Positions 34,629 to 43,890 are shown, numbered from the stretch's first letter. The stretch: 64,000 nt of DNA from an uncultured Bacillota bacterium (GCA_947073765.1 CAMTMZ010000002.1:1-64000); one strand, 5' to 3'. Notes: generated by a model not told the origin, from the letters alone. Program-made: numbers and translations.

Positions 34629-36308
34629 ATGCCAGATGTGAAAGAAACCCAGTCCACCGTTCCCGTTCAGGAGGGGACAGCACCCGCTCCGTCCGCGCCT
34701 GCTAAGCCTCCCGTTAAGAGGCCTGCGGGAAAGGGACGGCAGAAGCTGATCAAGCGGCTTATTGCGCTGGGGGTGGCCGCCGTGATTTTCGGCGGCGGCG
34801 GCTTTGCCCTGTACCGCTTCCTCACCGACACCGACGACACACTGGGGGAGATATTTCCTGCCACCGCCTCTATCGGCACCATCCAGAGCAAGGTGTCCGG
34901 CCGGGGCACCGCCAAAGCCAAGGAGCAGGCCGCCATCACCCTGACCCAGAGCGGTACGGTGCAGGAGGTCTTTGTCACCGGCGGACAGACAGTTATGGCC
35001 GGCGATCCGCTGTATACCATTTACAGCGAGGCGGCGGAAAAGGCGCTGAACGAGGCCCAGGAGGAGATGAACAGGCTGCTGGAGGAGGCTAATAACCTCA
35101 CCGTTCGGGCCCCCTTCGCCGGCAAGCTGATAGACGTGAAGGAGTTTCAGATTGACGAGAACGTGACGGAGGGCACCAAGGTGGCCACCCTGGTCAACGA
35201 CAAGAAGCTCAAGCTCTCTCTCTACTTCAGCTACGCCTACGAGGGGGAGATTCACGCCGGCCAGAGTGTGGACGTATCCATCCCCGCGGTCATGAAGACC
35301 TACACCGGCCGGGTGGAAAAGGTTAATAAGGTGAGCTTTGTCTCTCCTGAGGGAGCGGTCCATTTTGAGGTTGTCATCGTCTTTGACAACCCCGGCACCC
35401 TTACCGAGAAGATGGACGCCTCCGCCATGCTCACCGCCTCAGACGGCTCTGAGATTTATCCCTACGAAAACGGTAAGACCCAATTCTATGAGGCCCGGGA
35501 TGTTCTGGCTAAGGCCGGAGGGCCGGTGGTGGGCTGGGGCAACCTGCTCAACTATGCCAACGTGTTCGAGGGGGAGGAGCTGCTGTACCTGGGCGCCTCC
35601 ACCATCGACGAAAAGATCAGCCAGCAGCAGAGCAAGCTGGACGAGGCCCAGAAAGCCATGAATGACTTCAACGCGGTAGCCCCCATCGACGGCACCGTTA
35701 CCTCCTGCAACCTGGTGGAGGGCCAGGAGGTGAAGAGCGGCGACACGGTGGTCATGATCTCCAACAACGTGACCATGCTGGTTACCATCACCGTGGATGA
35801 CCGGAACATCTCCTTTATCAAGCCGGGCAGCTATGTGGACCTGAACTGGAATGGCACCATGTACCAGGGACTGGTGAGCTCCATTGATATGGGCGGCGCC
35901 CAGAGCGGTCAGGGTATGACCAACTACCCAGTCACCCTCACGGTGGACAACTACGACGGTTCCCTGATGGACGGCGCCTACTTACAGTATTCCTTTATTA
36001 CCAGCGAGTCGGAGTCCTGCGTGATGGTGCCCGCCGCCTGTGTGCAGCAGTTCCCGGATAAGGACGGAAACCGCTGCTCGGTGGTCTTTGTCCAGCGGGA
36101 TACTGCCCCTGACGACATCCCTGAGCTGGAGTACCCCACCTTTGAGCCAGGGCAGAAGCGCACCTTCCCGACCCAGGAGGAGGGCTACTACCCCGTTATT
36201 GTGGAGACCGGTCTGGCCGACACGCAGAACGTGGAGATCAAGTCCGGCGTGGAAGCTGGGGACAATGTGTTCCTCAACTACACCCTCACCGATTACAGCT
36301 ACGGCTAA
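34629..36308 (+). CDS. MacA/HlyD-type export adaptor subunit
   Basis: This 559-residue protein is a periplasmic-adaptor-family protein. A Pro/Lys-rich cytoplasmic start (1-38) leads to one membrane segment (about 42-62), then two lipoyl-like hairpin domains, the first near 80-140 (GTVQEVFVTGGQTVMAGDPLYTI), the second near 345-400 (PIDGTVTSCNLVEGQEVKSGDTV), and beta-barrel domains. It pairs with the following ABC genes to export substrates such as peptides or antibiotics. In a monoderm it would sit on the outer face of the membrane. AATAGGAGG precedes the ATG. Confidence 0.88.
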   Translation: MPDVKETQSTVPVQEGTAPAPSAPAKPPVKRPAGKGRQKLIKRLIALGVAAVIFGGGGFALYRFLTDTDDTLGEIFPATASIGTIQSKVSGRGTAKAKEQAAITLTQSGTVQEVFVTGGQTVMAGDPLYTIYSEAAEKALNEAQEEMNRLLEEANNLTVRAPFAGKLIDVKEFQIDENVTEGTKVATLVNDKKLKLSLYFSYAYEGEIHAGQSVDVSIPAVMKTYTGRVEKVNKVSFVSPEGAVHFEVVIVFDNPGTLTEKMDASAMLTASDGSEIYPYENGKTQFYEARDVLAKAGGPVVGWGNLLNYANVFEGEELLYLGASTIDEKISQQQSKLDEAQKAMNDFNAVAPIDGTVTSCNLVEGQEVKSGDTVVMISNNVTMLVTITVDDRNISFIKPGSYVDLNWNGTMYQGLVSSIDMGGAQSGQGMTNYPVTLTVDNYDGSLMDGAYLQYSFITSESESCVMVPAACVQQFPDKDGNRCSVVFVQRDTAPDDIPELEYPTFEPGQKRTFPTQEEGYYPVIVETGLADTQNVEIKSGVEAGDNVFLNYTLTDYSYG

Positions 36309-36322
36309 TAGAGGTGGCTGAT

Positions 36323-37018
36323 ATGCTGATCGACATTCGAGACCTCTATAAAATTTATAATGAGGGAAAGGAGAGCGAGGTCCGGGCTCTGGACGGCGTC
36401 TCCCTCCAGATCGACAAGGGAGAATTTGTGGCCATCGTGGGCCAGTCCGGCTCCGGCAAGTCCACCATGATGAACGTACTGGGCTGCTTGGACATCCCAA
36501 CCTATGGGGAGTATTACCTGGAGGGTACCGACATCGGCTCCCTCACCGACAAGCAGCTTGCCCGCATCCGAAACCGGGAGATCGGCTTCATCTTTCAGGG
36601 CTATAACCTGATTCAGGAGCTGGACGCTTTGGAGAACGTGACATTGCCCCTCATCTACCGCGGTGTGTCTGTCTTCGACCGGGAGGATATAGCCATGGAA
36701 GCTCTGGCCAAGGTGGGCATGGATGACCGGGCCCACCACCGCCCCTCGGAGATGTCCGGCGGCCAGCAACAGCGGGTAGCCATTGCCCGGGCCATCGCTA
36801 CCGCCCCCCCCATCATTATGGCGGATGAGCCCACCGGCGCCCTGGACTCCAAAACCGGCCGCCACGTGCTGGAAATTCTCCGGGACCTGTACCGGGGCGG
36901 CACCACCATTCTGCTCATTACCCATGACGACGGAATCGCTTCCACCGCCCGCCGGGTGGTGCGCCTGTCCGACGGGAAAATTATCTCTGACAACCCCCAG
37001 GAGGTGGATTGGGAATGA
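36323..37018 (+). CDS. MacB-type ABC transporter ATP-binding protein
   Basis: This 231-residue ATPase powers the exporter. Walker A is GQSGSGKST (near residue 40), the signature is MSGGQQQRVAIARAIA, Walker B is IIMADEPTGALDSKTG, and the H-loop is LITHDD. It fits the MacB/LolD/FtsE class, fused or paired with a FtsX-like permease. I chose the ATG at 36323 because GAGGTGG lies 6-9 nt upstream; a GTG three codons earlier overlaps that site. Its stop overlaps the permease ATG (ATGA). Confidence 0.94.
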   Translation: MLIDIRDLYKIYNEGKESEVRALDGVSLQIDKGEFVAIVGQSGSGKSTMMNVLGCLDIPTYGEYYLEGTDIGSLTDKQLARIRNREIGFIFQGYNLIQELDALENVTLPLIYRGVSVFDREDIAMEALAKVGMDDRAHHRPSEMSGGQQQRVAIARAIATAPPIIMADEPTGALDSKTGRHVLEILRDLYRGGTTILLITHDDGIASTARRVVRLSDGKIISDNPQEVDWE

Positions 37019-38316
37019 ATCTGTGGCAGGCTTTTAAAATGGCCTTCAAATCTATCGCGCTGAAAAAAACCCGCTCCTTTCTCACCATGCTGGGCATTAT
37101 CATCGGTGTGGCGTCGGTGGTTATCATGGTGTCGGTCATGCAGGGCCAGGCCAAGAAGAATATGGAGTATTTCACCAAAATGGGTGACAACAAGATTGAG
37201 GTTTATGCATACTCCTACTACGACACCGAGAACGAAACCGGCCAGAAGCTCTTTGACTACTGCCTCTCCCTCAGCGATCTCATCGTGGGCATCACCCCTG
37301 ATGTGGAGATCAGCCAGAAGGGTTCCATCCAATACGGCTCCAAGACCATTCCCGTCAACGATTGGGAGGCCTTTGAAACCATGGTCAGCGTGGGCGGGGG
37401 CATGATGGTAAGCAGCGGCAACGCCTGGGAGACCATGCTCAGCTTCAAGCTGGGGTCTGAGCAATATGGGGTGTGCAACAACTACACGCTGGGCGGCGGC
37501 CGGGAGTTCACCTATCTGGAGGTGGAAAAGACCATTCCCGTGTGCGTACTGGGCTCTGGGGCCAAGGAACAGCTCTTTGGTTTCACAGATCCGGTGGGAG
37601 AGACCGTCAACATCAATGGAGAGCCCTTCCAGGTGGTGGGCTGGTATGAGTCCATGAATATCGAATATTGGCCTCAAAAGGATAACATCGTGGTTCTGCC
37701 ATATACCTTTAACCGCAGCATGAACCGCAATAATCCCATTGAGCAGTATGTCATCAAGGCTAAGGACGGCCATGCCACCATTGAGGCCAGCACCAAGCTG
37801 GAGGCTTTCCTCCTGGGCCTGTTCCCTCTCAACGCCGACGGCTGGTGTGAAACCGGCAGCTTCCGGGTGGGCAGCGACCAGAGCTATATGGAAAATGCGG
37901 AAAAGGCCAACCTGATGCAGTCCCTGGTCATGGGGGCCATTGCGGGCATCTCTCTGCTGGTGGGCGGCATCGGCATTATGAACATCATGCTGGTCACAGT
38001 CACCGAGCGCACCCGGGAGATCGGCATCCGGAAGGCAATCGGGGCTGAGCGCTCCAGCATCATCTCCCAGTTCCTCATTGAGGCGGCGGTAATCTGCTCC
38101 ATCGGCGGGCTCATGGGCATCGGCATCGGCTATGTGGGCACCATGATCGCAGGCAAGCTGATGGCGGACGTATTTGAAGGGGTTATCCTCATGCCGGAGC
38201 CCACCATCGCCATCGGGGCTTTCCTCTTCTCCGTGGTGCTGGGTATCATTTTCGGCATGTACCCCGCCATCAAGGCCTCCGGCCTGCAGCCGGTGGTGGC
38301 CCTGCGGGCGGATTAA
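37015..38316 (+). CDS. MacB-type ABC transporter permease (FtsX domain)
   Basis: This 433-residue permease has the MacB layout: an N-terminal membrane segment (about 21-45, TMLGIIIGVASVVIMVSVMQG), an extracytoplasmic domain (about 60-290), and three C-terminal membrane segments with the FtsX motif (MNIMLVTVTERTREIGIRKAIGA, near 320-345). It has the MacB-PCD type structure used by mechanotransmission exporters. The ATG overlaps the ATPase stop codon. An S-layer protein gene follows 17 nt later, within the same unit. Confidence 0.93.
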   Translation: MNLWQAFKMAFKSIALKKTRSFLTMLGIIIGVASVVIMVSVMQGQAKKNMEYFTKMGDNKIEVYAYSYYDTENETGQKLFDYCLSLSDLIVGITPDVEISQKGSIQYGSKTIPVNDWEAFETMVSVGGGMMVSSGNAWETMLSFKLGSEQYGVCNNYTLGGGREFTYLEVEKTIPVCVLGSGAKEQLFGFTDPVGETVNINGEPFQVVGWYESMNIEYWPQKDNIVVLPYTFNRSMNRNNPIEQYVIKAKDGHATIEASTKLEAFLLGLFPLNADGWCETGSFRVGSDQSYMENAEKANLMQSLVMGAIAGISLLVGGIGIMNIMLVTVTERTREIGIRKAIGAERSSIISQFLIEAAVICSIGGLMGIGIGYVGTMIAGKLMADVFEGVILMPEPTIAIGAFLFSVVLGIIFGMYPAIKASGLQPVVALRAD

Positions 38317-38333
38317 AAAGGAGAGTGAACAAA

Positions 38334-40700
38334 ATGAGAATCTTCAAACGGCTGACGGCGGCCATTCTTACAGCGGCGCTGGCCATGTCTCTTACCGCCC
38401 TGCCGGCAGCGGCGGCCCCCGGGTCCTTTACCGATGTCTCTGATCCCAACACCGCAATCAACGCTGACATTCTGCGGCTGATGGGGGTGGTGAACGGCAC
38501 AGGGGGCAATATGTTTAAGCCTGGCGACCCACTTACCAGAGCGCAGTTCTGCACCATGGTGGTCACCTTTCTCCAGAAGGGAGAGGAGGCCCCGCGGTAC
38601 GCTACCCGGACCATTTTCACCGACGTGAAGAGCGGTCACTGGGCCCGCAGCTACATCAATCTGGCAGCCAGCATCCCTATTACTGAGAGCGCCGGGGAGA
38701 ACAGCACCTTCATCCCCCTGGTCTCCGGCGTGGGAGACGGCCGCTTTCTTCCCGACGACAAGATCTCCATGGCGGAGGCCTGCACCATCCTCCTTCGAGC
38801 TCTTGGCTATACCAGTAAGGAGGCGGGGGCGGTGTGGCCCCAGGGCTACATGGACCTGGCCAAGTCCGCCGGCCTGTCTGAGGGAGTGGACCTGAAGGCG
38901 GGGGACTCCATCAGCAGGGCCCAGGCTGCCCAGCTCTTTGTCAACGCTCTGCGGTGTAAAACCGCCAAGGGTGAGGTCTACTACAAGTCTTTGGGCAAAG
39001 TGGCCAATGAGCAGGACAAGACCATTATCCTGGCCACCAATGTAGAGACCGACGACGGCTCCGCCAAGGGAGCCATCCGCACCACCAGCAATGAGAACTC
39101 CGAGGCGTTTCTCCCCGCCCATGGCGACGCCAATGTCTCCGCCCTCCAGGGCAAGCGGGGTTACCTGATCCTTAACGACAAGGAGGAGGTGGTCTGCTTT
39201 GTTCCGGACGGAACCACGCCCACCACCATCACTCTGAACGGCGATGCCCAGCCTGGCTTTGTTCGGGCCAATGGGGGCCGGCAATATACCATCTCCAGCA
39301 ACACCCGGGTGTTTACCTCCGGCTCCGGAGAGAGCAAGGACTATCTCAGCGCCTACGCCGCGCTCACCTCCGGCACCCAGATCACCATGTATTCGGAAAA
39401 CGGAAAAATTGTGGCCATCTACTCCACAGCCGGTGCCACCACCGTTGATTCCGACGCCGTGGTGGTTATGGGCAACGCCACCGCCGCCACCTTCCATCAC
39501 CTCACCGGCGGTGTGACCAACTTCAGCATCATGAAGGACAGGCAGATCATCCGCATGAACCAGATCAAGCCCTACGACGTAGCTACTTACGACCCCATTA
39601 CCAATACCCTGGTGGTGTCTGACCTGCGGCTGACCGCCACCTATACCGATCCCAAGCCCACCCCCAAGAACCCCAAGACCATTTCCGTAGTGGGCGCAGA
39701 GAGGGAGGTGCTGGAATCCGCCTGGGACACCATCGGCGATCTGAAGCCCGGCGACAGCGTGGCCCTTCTCCTCACCGCAGACGGCAAGGTGGCCGGTATC
39801 GTCCCTGCCTCCGGCAATGTCCGCTCCACCGCCATCGGCACATGCAGCGAGGGCGGGGTGTCCATCTTCCTGCCAAACGGCGGCACCTTGGATCTGTCCG
39901 GCACGGTGAGCAACGCGTCCAGCGTAACAGGCAACGAGCCGGTTATTATCTCCTCCGCGCGGGATGCTTTCTCCGTCAGCCGTCTGCCCACACGCCATGC
40001 CCCCGGCGATTTCAAGGTGGCGGATCTGAAGCTGGGCGATCTTACCGTGGCCTCCACCGTTCGAGTCTATGAACGGGTGAAGGGCGGCGCCATGCAGGCT
40101 GTGGACCGGGGCAGCCTCACGATGGATGCGATCCCTGCCGGCAAGATTTCCACCTTCCACACCAACAGCGCGGGTATGGTAGACTACATCGTGCTGGAGG
40201 ATGTCACCGGCACCGCCTACATCTACGGTATGATGGTGGGCGGATATGAGGACGTAACCTCCTCCGGTCTCTACGGTGGAAGCACCTCCGAGCGCTATGT
40301 ATGGCACTTGCGCAGCGGCAGCCAGGAGATCAGCTTCAGCCCCACTGTCTCCTACAGCGGTAAGAGCGGCGACATGGTGGGCGTGGTGCTGGGCTCCAAC
40401 CGGGAGGGCAACGCCACCATCCGGGAGGTTGTCAGGCTCCAGGAGGTCAACCAGGTGAAGACTTCCGACTTCTTTGACAGCCAGGGCGAGCCCTATATCA
40501 GAGTGGGGGCCCACACCTACCGGGTGTCTGATGGTGTGGAGTGCTACTATAACCGCACCGGCAACCCGGTGTCTAAGGACAACTGGCTTACCGGCGGCTC
40601 GGGTACTGACCGCTTCAACTCTATCAAGACATACTCTGATACCTTCTCCATCTACGTTGATCCCGTGGGCCAGCAGGTGCGCGTCATCGTGGCCCGGTAA
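38334..40700 (+). CDS. S-layer homology domain protein
   Basis: This 788-residue exported protein has a signal peptide (residues 1-25, ending ALPAAAA) and three N-terminal SLH modules: one starting GSFTDVSD near residue 29, a second at TIFTDVKSGHWARSY near 97, and a third near 175. They attach proteins to cell-wall polymers. The rest (about 220-788) is a long beta-rich region with repeated Gly-Asp turns and no enzyme motif I can name. AAAGGAG precedes the ATG. It is the last gene of the export operon, so it may be secreted or anchored through it. Confidence 0.9.
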   Translation: MRIFKRLTAAILTAALAMSLTALPAAAAPGSFTDVSDPNTAINADILRLMGVVNGTGGNMFKPGDPLTRAQFCTMVVTFLQKGEEAPRYATRTIFTDVKSGHWARSYINLAASIPITESAGENSTFIPLVSGVGDGRFLPDDKISMAEACTILLRALGYTSKEAGAVWPQGYMDLAKSAGLSEGVDLKAGDSISRAQAAQLFVNALRCKTAKGEVYYKSLGKVANEQDKTIILATNVETDDGSAKGAIRTTSNENSEAFLPAHGDANVSALQGKRGYLILNDKEEVVCFVPDGTTPTTITLNGDAQPGFVRANGGRQYTISSNTRVFTSGSGESKDYLSAYAALTSGTQITMYSENGKIVAIYSTAGATTVDSDAVVVMGNATAATFHHLTGGVTNFSIMKDRQIIRMNQIKPYDVATYDPITNTLVVSDLRLTATYTDPKPTPKNPKTISVVGAEREVLESAWDTIGDLKPGDSVALLLTADGKVAGIVPASGNVRSTAIGTCSEGGVSIFLPNGGTLDLSGTVSNASSVTGNEPVIISSARDAFSVSRLPTRHAPGDFKVADLKLGDLTVASTVRVYERVKGGAMQAVDRGSLTMDAIPAGKISTFHTNSAGMVDYIVLEDVTGTAYIYGMMVGGYEDVTSSGLYGGSTSERYVWHLRSGSQEISFSPTVSYSGKSGDMVGVVLGSNREGNATIREVVRLQEVNQVKTSDFFDSQGEPYIRVGAHTYRVSDGVECYYNRTGNPVSKDNWLTGGSGTDRFNSIKTYSDTFSIYVDPVGQQVRVIVAR

Positions 40701-40710
40701 ACGGAACAAA

Positions 40711-40747
40711 ACAGCCCCTCAGTTTCACACCGAGGGGCTGTTTTTCT
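40711..40747. terminator. Terminator after the S-layer gene
   Basis: A perfect 9-bp stem (CAGCCCCTC against GAGGGGCTG) with a 12-nt loop is followed by TTTTTCTT on the plus strand; the minus strand also has a T run, so it can serve the convergent HD-domain gene. Confidence 0.85.
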
Positions 40748-40777
40748 TGTGGGCGGGGAGTGCCGGTAAAGGCGGCG

Positions 40778-41362
40778 TCAATCCTCTTTTTCCAGAAAAT
40801 AGGAGGCTTCCGCATCGGCGGTGGCCAGGGCGAAAGCCAGAGGGTACATCCGCAGGGCCTGGCCCACAGTGCGGTTGTCCTCCGGACCGGAAAAGCCCAT
40901 ATGCCAGCGGATGGCCATGGCCTCTTCCCGGCTCAGGTGGATAAAACCGTTGGTGATGTACACGCTCTTCTCCCCGTGGCCGTAGGGCAGGGGGTCGTCG
41001 AAGGTATAGGTGGGCACCTTGGACCACTGGCCGGTGGCGTCGTCCTTTACATTGCGGAAGCCCTTCTTATAGCAGCCGATTTTGCAGAAGTCATGGCACA
41101 GGGCGGCGATGGCGATGGACTCGTCGCTGTACTCCAGGCCGTACAGTTCCTGCACCCGCTCCCGCCGCAGGTAGTCTGCCAGACAGTGGTACACGTTCAG
41201 GCTGTGCTCACACAGCCCGCCCTCATAGGCGCCGTGATACCGGGCGGAGGCGGGGGCGGTGAAGAAGTCGCTTTTGTGCTCCAGGTATTCCAGCAGCTTA
41301 TCCGCCCCCTCCCGGACGATGTTAGCGTTGAAAATTTCAATGAATTCCTCTTTACAGGACAT
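40778..41362 (-). CDS. HD domain protein (putative metal-dependent phosphohydrolase)
   Basis: This 194-residue protein has an HD domain, with metal-binding motifs YHGAYEGGLCEHSLNVYHC (about 40-58) and CHDFCKIGCYKKGF (about 84-97). The HD pair His-Asp is complete, so it is likely an active hydrolase on a nucleotide or nucleic acid. The substrate cannot be assigned. I chose the start at 41362 because GAAGGAG lies 10 nt upstream; an in-frame start 32 codons earlier runs through the region shared with sfsA's upstream. It is transcribed opposite to sfsA. Confidence 0.85.
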   Translation of the reverse strand: MSCKEEFIEIFNANIVREGADKLLEYLEHKSDFFTAPASARYHGAYEGGLCEHSLNVYHCLADYLRRERVQELYGLEYSDESIAIAALCHDFCKIGCYKKGFRNVKDDATGQWSKVPTYTFDDPLPYGHGEKSVYITNGFIHLSREEAMAIRWHMGFSGPEDNRTVGQALRMYPLAFALATADAEASYFLEKED

Positions 41363-41459
41363 GTGGTGTGCTCCTTCCCAATCTGTTTGCCAGTCAATGT
41401 TTGAACAGCGGATCATGTCCGCCTCTACATCATACCAAATAACCGGAGGAAATAACAAG

Positions 41460-42158
41460 ATGGTCTATGGAAAAATTTTATCGGGGCTCTTTGTATCCCG
41501 GCCCAACCGATTTATTGCTCATGTGGAGGTGGAGGGGCGCAGGGAGATATGCCACGTAAAAAATACCGGCCGCTGCCGGGAGCTGCTCATTCCTGGCGTC
41601 CAGGTGTGGCTGGAAGAAAGCGCCAATCCCGCGCGAAAGACCAGGTATGATCTCATTGCCGTAGAGAAGCGCCGGAAGGACGGTCCTCTGCTCATCAATA
41701 TGGACGCCCAGGCACCCAATAAGGTGTTTGGGGAATGGGCGGCGGCGGGGGGCCTGGGCTTTGTCCCCACCCTCCTGCGCCCGGAGACAACCTGGGGCAA
41801 TTCCCGATTTGACTACTACTGGGAGCTGTCGGGAGAGGGGCGCCGGGGGTTCTGGGAGGTAAAGGGGGTTACTCTGGAGGAGGGTGGCACAGCCCGATTC
41901 CCCGATGCCCCCACTCTTCGGGGGGTGAAGCACCTGGAGGAGCTGACTCAGGCCCGGCAGGCCGGGTACGAGGCGGGGGTATGCTTTATCGTCCAGATGG
42001 AGGGTATGAGCCATGTGGAGCCCAACGACCTGACCCATCCCCAGTTCGGCCAGGCCCTGCGCCGGGCTGCCGGGATGGGGGTAGAGGTGCTGGCCCTGGG
42101 GTGCTCCGTAGAGCCTGGACAGCTGACTGCTGGTGAAAAAATACCTGTACGGCTGTAA
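41460..42158 (+). CDS. sfsA: DNA/RNA nuclease SfsA
   Basis: This 232-residue protein matches the SfsA family, first named for sugar fermentation stimulation and now grouped with DNA-binding nucleases. It begins with an OB-fold-like half (FIAHVEVEGRREICHVKNTGRCRELLIPG) and has a PD-(D/E)xK-type half with RFDYYW and GFWEVKGVTLEEGGTARFPDAPTLRGVKHLEEL. The acidic and Lys residues expected at the catalytic centre are present. The ATG at 41460 has CGGAGGAAA upstream. It seems to stand alone. Confidence 0.92.
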   Translation: MVYGKILSGLFVSRPNRFIAHVEVEGRREICHVKNTGRCRELLIPGVQVWLEESANPARKTRYDLIAVEKRRKDGPLLINMDAQAPNKVFGEWAAAGGLGFVPTLLRPETTWGNSRFDYYWELSGEGRRGFWEVKGVTLEEGGTARFPDAPTLRGVKHLEELTQARQAGYEAGVCFIVQMEGMSHVEPNDLTHPQFGQALRRAAGMGVEVLALGCSVEPGQLTAGEKIPVRL

Positions 42159-42226
42159 AAGGGTAAAGTTTTCTGTGTTTTTGCCGATGTATTGAAAAAA
42201 CAAAAAGGAGGGAGGGATGTTCAAAT

Positions 42227-42565
42227 ATGAGTGAGGATACCTTTTCCGCTTCTGGAGAACAGGCGCTTCCCGCTGCGGGACCGCCGTCCCGGCGGGCCCG
42301 CATTGACCACCTGGAGTTGAACAACCAGTGGATTCCTCAGGCGGAGGAGCAGCAGGTGGAGCAGGCGCTGGCCCTGTATGCCCAGGCGGCCAGGCAGCGT
42401 ATGCAGGATATGGCCCCAGAGCAGGACAGCGGGGAGAATTTGGACGAGGAGGCCCTGGAGGCCAGGTCCCAGCAGCTGAGGCTCCAGCAGAAGTGCCAGG
42501 ATATCGCCGCGCTGATGCTGGTGGATGAGTTGGAGGATATTTTGGAGGACGAATTAGAGGAATAA
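42227..42565 (+). CDS. Small acidic protein A of a tandem pair
   Basis: I do not recognise this 112-residue, acidic protein. Near residue 25 it has the motif IDHLELNNQWI, followed by a Gln/Glu-rich helix (about 37-57) and a C-terminal helix rich in Glu/Asp (about 75-112). No membrane segment or Cys is present. The motif recurs in the next gene (DRLELSRQWV). A five-codon mini frame with the best ribosome site (ATG 42217, after AAGGAGGGAGG) overlaps its start, so translation may be coupled to it. Confidence 0.65.
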   Translation: MSEDTFSASGEQALPAAGPPSRRARIDHLELNNQWIPQAEEQQVEQALALYAQAARQRMQDMAPEQDSGENLDEEALEARSQQLRLQQKCQDIAALMLVDELEDILEDELEE

Positions 42566-42586
42566 GAGAGGCAGGAGGTGCGAGGT

Positions 42587-43162
42587 ATGGAGATACGGCG
42601 CGTGTTGAGAGGGGAGAATACTGCTTTTGCCCCCGCCCGCCCGGCTCAGAACGGGGAGAAGGGGCAAAAGGTTTCCGGTGCCGGCCGGCCCACCGCTGAC
42701 CGGCTGGAGCTGTCTCGTCAGTGGGTGGAGAACATGGAGGAGCAGCGCGTTCAGACTCAGGCCGCTCTGCTGGCAGGGGAGAAGGAGAAGAAGTCCAACG
42801 GCATTTTGGACATGCTGGATGGAGTCAGTGCCGAGCAGGAGGAGCTGGATGCCCTGTCCCAGGAGATGAAGGCCAAGATGAAGTGTCTGGAGATCGCCAT
42901 GCGGATGATGAAGGGCAAGAAGGTCCCTCCGGAGGATGAGCGGTATTTGATGGAAAACGACCCCGAAGGCTACAAGGTCGCAATGGCAATGAAAGCCTTT
43001 GTCAAGGAGGACAAGGAGGAGTGCGAGAGCGTCCTGAAGGACGAGGAAAAGAACTCCGGCCAGACCGCTGAAGCCGGCGAAGCCGCTCCAGTGGAAGAGG
43101 GAGGGGAGCCCTCCGGGGGAGGAGACGCCCCCGTCTCTGACGGCGGCGGAGAAACGGAATGA
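42587..43162 (+). CDS. Small acidic protein B of a tandem pair
   Basis: I do not recognise this 191-residue protein. Its N-terminus is basic and Pro/Ala-rich (1-35), followed by the motif DRLELSRQWVENMEEQ, a long helical region (about 40-145) with Met/Lys/Glu-rich segments (MKAKMKCLEIAMRMMKGKK), and an acidic Gly/Glu tail. The shared LEL-QW motif links it to the gene 21 nt upstream. The motif also recalls the DxIELS start of FlgM-like anti-sigma factors, but the match is too short to claim. The ATG has AGGAGG upstream. Confidence 0.65.
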   Translation: MEIRRVLRGENTAFAPARPAQNGEKGQKVSGAGRPTADRLELSRQWVENMEEQRVQTQAALLAGEKEKKSNGILDMLDGVSAEQEELDALSQEMKAKMKCLEIAMRMMKGKKVPPEDERYLMENDPEGYKVAMAMKAFVKEDKEECESVLKDEEKNSGQTAEAGEAAPVEEGGEPSGGGDAPVSDGGGETE

Positions 43163-43170
43163 AAAATACA

Positions 43171-43206
43171 TGCCCGGCAGATGTAAGTCCTGCCGGGCTG
43201 TTTTAT
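43171..43206 (+). terminator. Terminator after the tandem acidic genes
   Basis: A perfect 9-bp stem (GCCCGGCAG against CTGCCGGGC) with an 8- to 9-nt loop is followed by TGTTTTAT. It lies between convergent genes. Confidence 0.8.
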
Positions 43207-43805
43207 AGCTCTCTGCGGCCCTCCAGGGCCCGGACCAGGGTGGCGTCGTCGGCGTACTCCAGGTGGCTGCCCACGGGGATGCCGTAGGCCAGGCGGGTTA
43301 CCTTCACCTGGAAGGGCTTGAGCAGCCTGGAGAGATACATCGCGGTGGCTTCCCCCTCCGTGTCCGGGTTGGTGGCCATGATAACCTCTTCAATTCCTCC
43401 CCCGGCCACTCGCTGCACGAGGGAGTGGATATGAAGGTCGTCTGGGCCGATACGATTCATAGGGGAGAGCACCCCGTGAAGCACATGGTACTGCCCCATA
43501 TATTCCCGGCTGCGCTCCATGGCCACTACGTCTTTGGGATCGGCCACTACGCATACAGTAGAGCTGTCCCGCTTGGCGCTGGAGCAGATGGGACAAGGAC
43601 CGTCCCCCTCTGTCAGATTCTGACAGACAGGACAGCAGTGGATGTGGGTTTTGGCGTCTATAATGGCTTGGGCGAAGGCGGCGGCCTCCTCCTGGGGCAG
43701 GGAGAGCATGTGAAAGGCCAGCCGCTGAGCCGACTTGACGCCCACCCCGGGCAGCTTGGCAAAGTGCTCTACAAGGTTTTCAAGGGCCGGTGGGAAATAC
43801 TGCAT
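43203..43805 (-). CDS. recR: Recombination mediator RecR
   Basis: This 200-residue protein works with RecF/RecO to load RecA on gapped DNA. The helix-hairpin-helix region near the start (LENLVEHFAKLPGVGVKSAQRLAFHML), the zinc finger (CCPVCQNLTEGDGPCPIC, about 57-74) and the Toprim domain (VCVVADPKDV ... ATNPDTEGEATAMYL) are all complete. The gene lies on its own transcript next to rpe on the same strand, about 85 nt downstream of it. I see no dnaX homologue nearby, unlike many Firmicutes. Confidence 0.96.
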   Translation of the reverse strand: MQYFPPALENLVEHFAKLPGVGVKSAQRLAFHMLSLPQEEAAAFAQAIIDAKTHIHCCPVCQNLTEGDGPCPICSSAKRDSSTVCVVADPKDVVAMERSREYMGQYHVLHGVLSPMNRIGPDDLHIHSLVQRVAGGGIEEVIMATNPDTEGEATAMYLSRLLKPFQVKVTRLAYGIPVGSHLEYADDATLVRALEGRREL

Positions 43806-43890
43806 GGGAAGGACCTCCGGGAATGGATATAGAGGCGGATATCATCCGCCTGGAAAATGAACAGAGAAGAGCGGGAGAGAATATCCGCCT

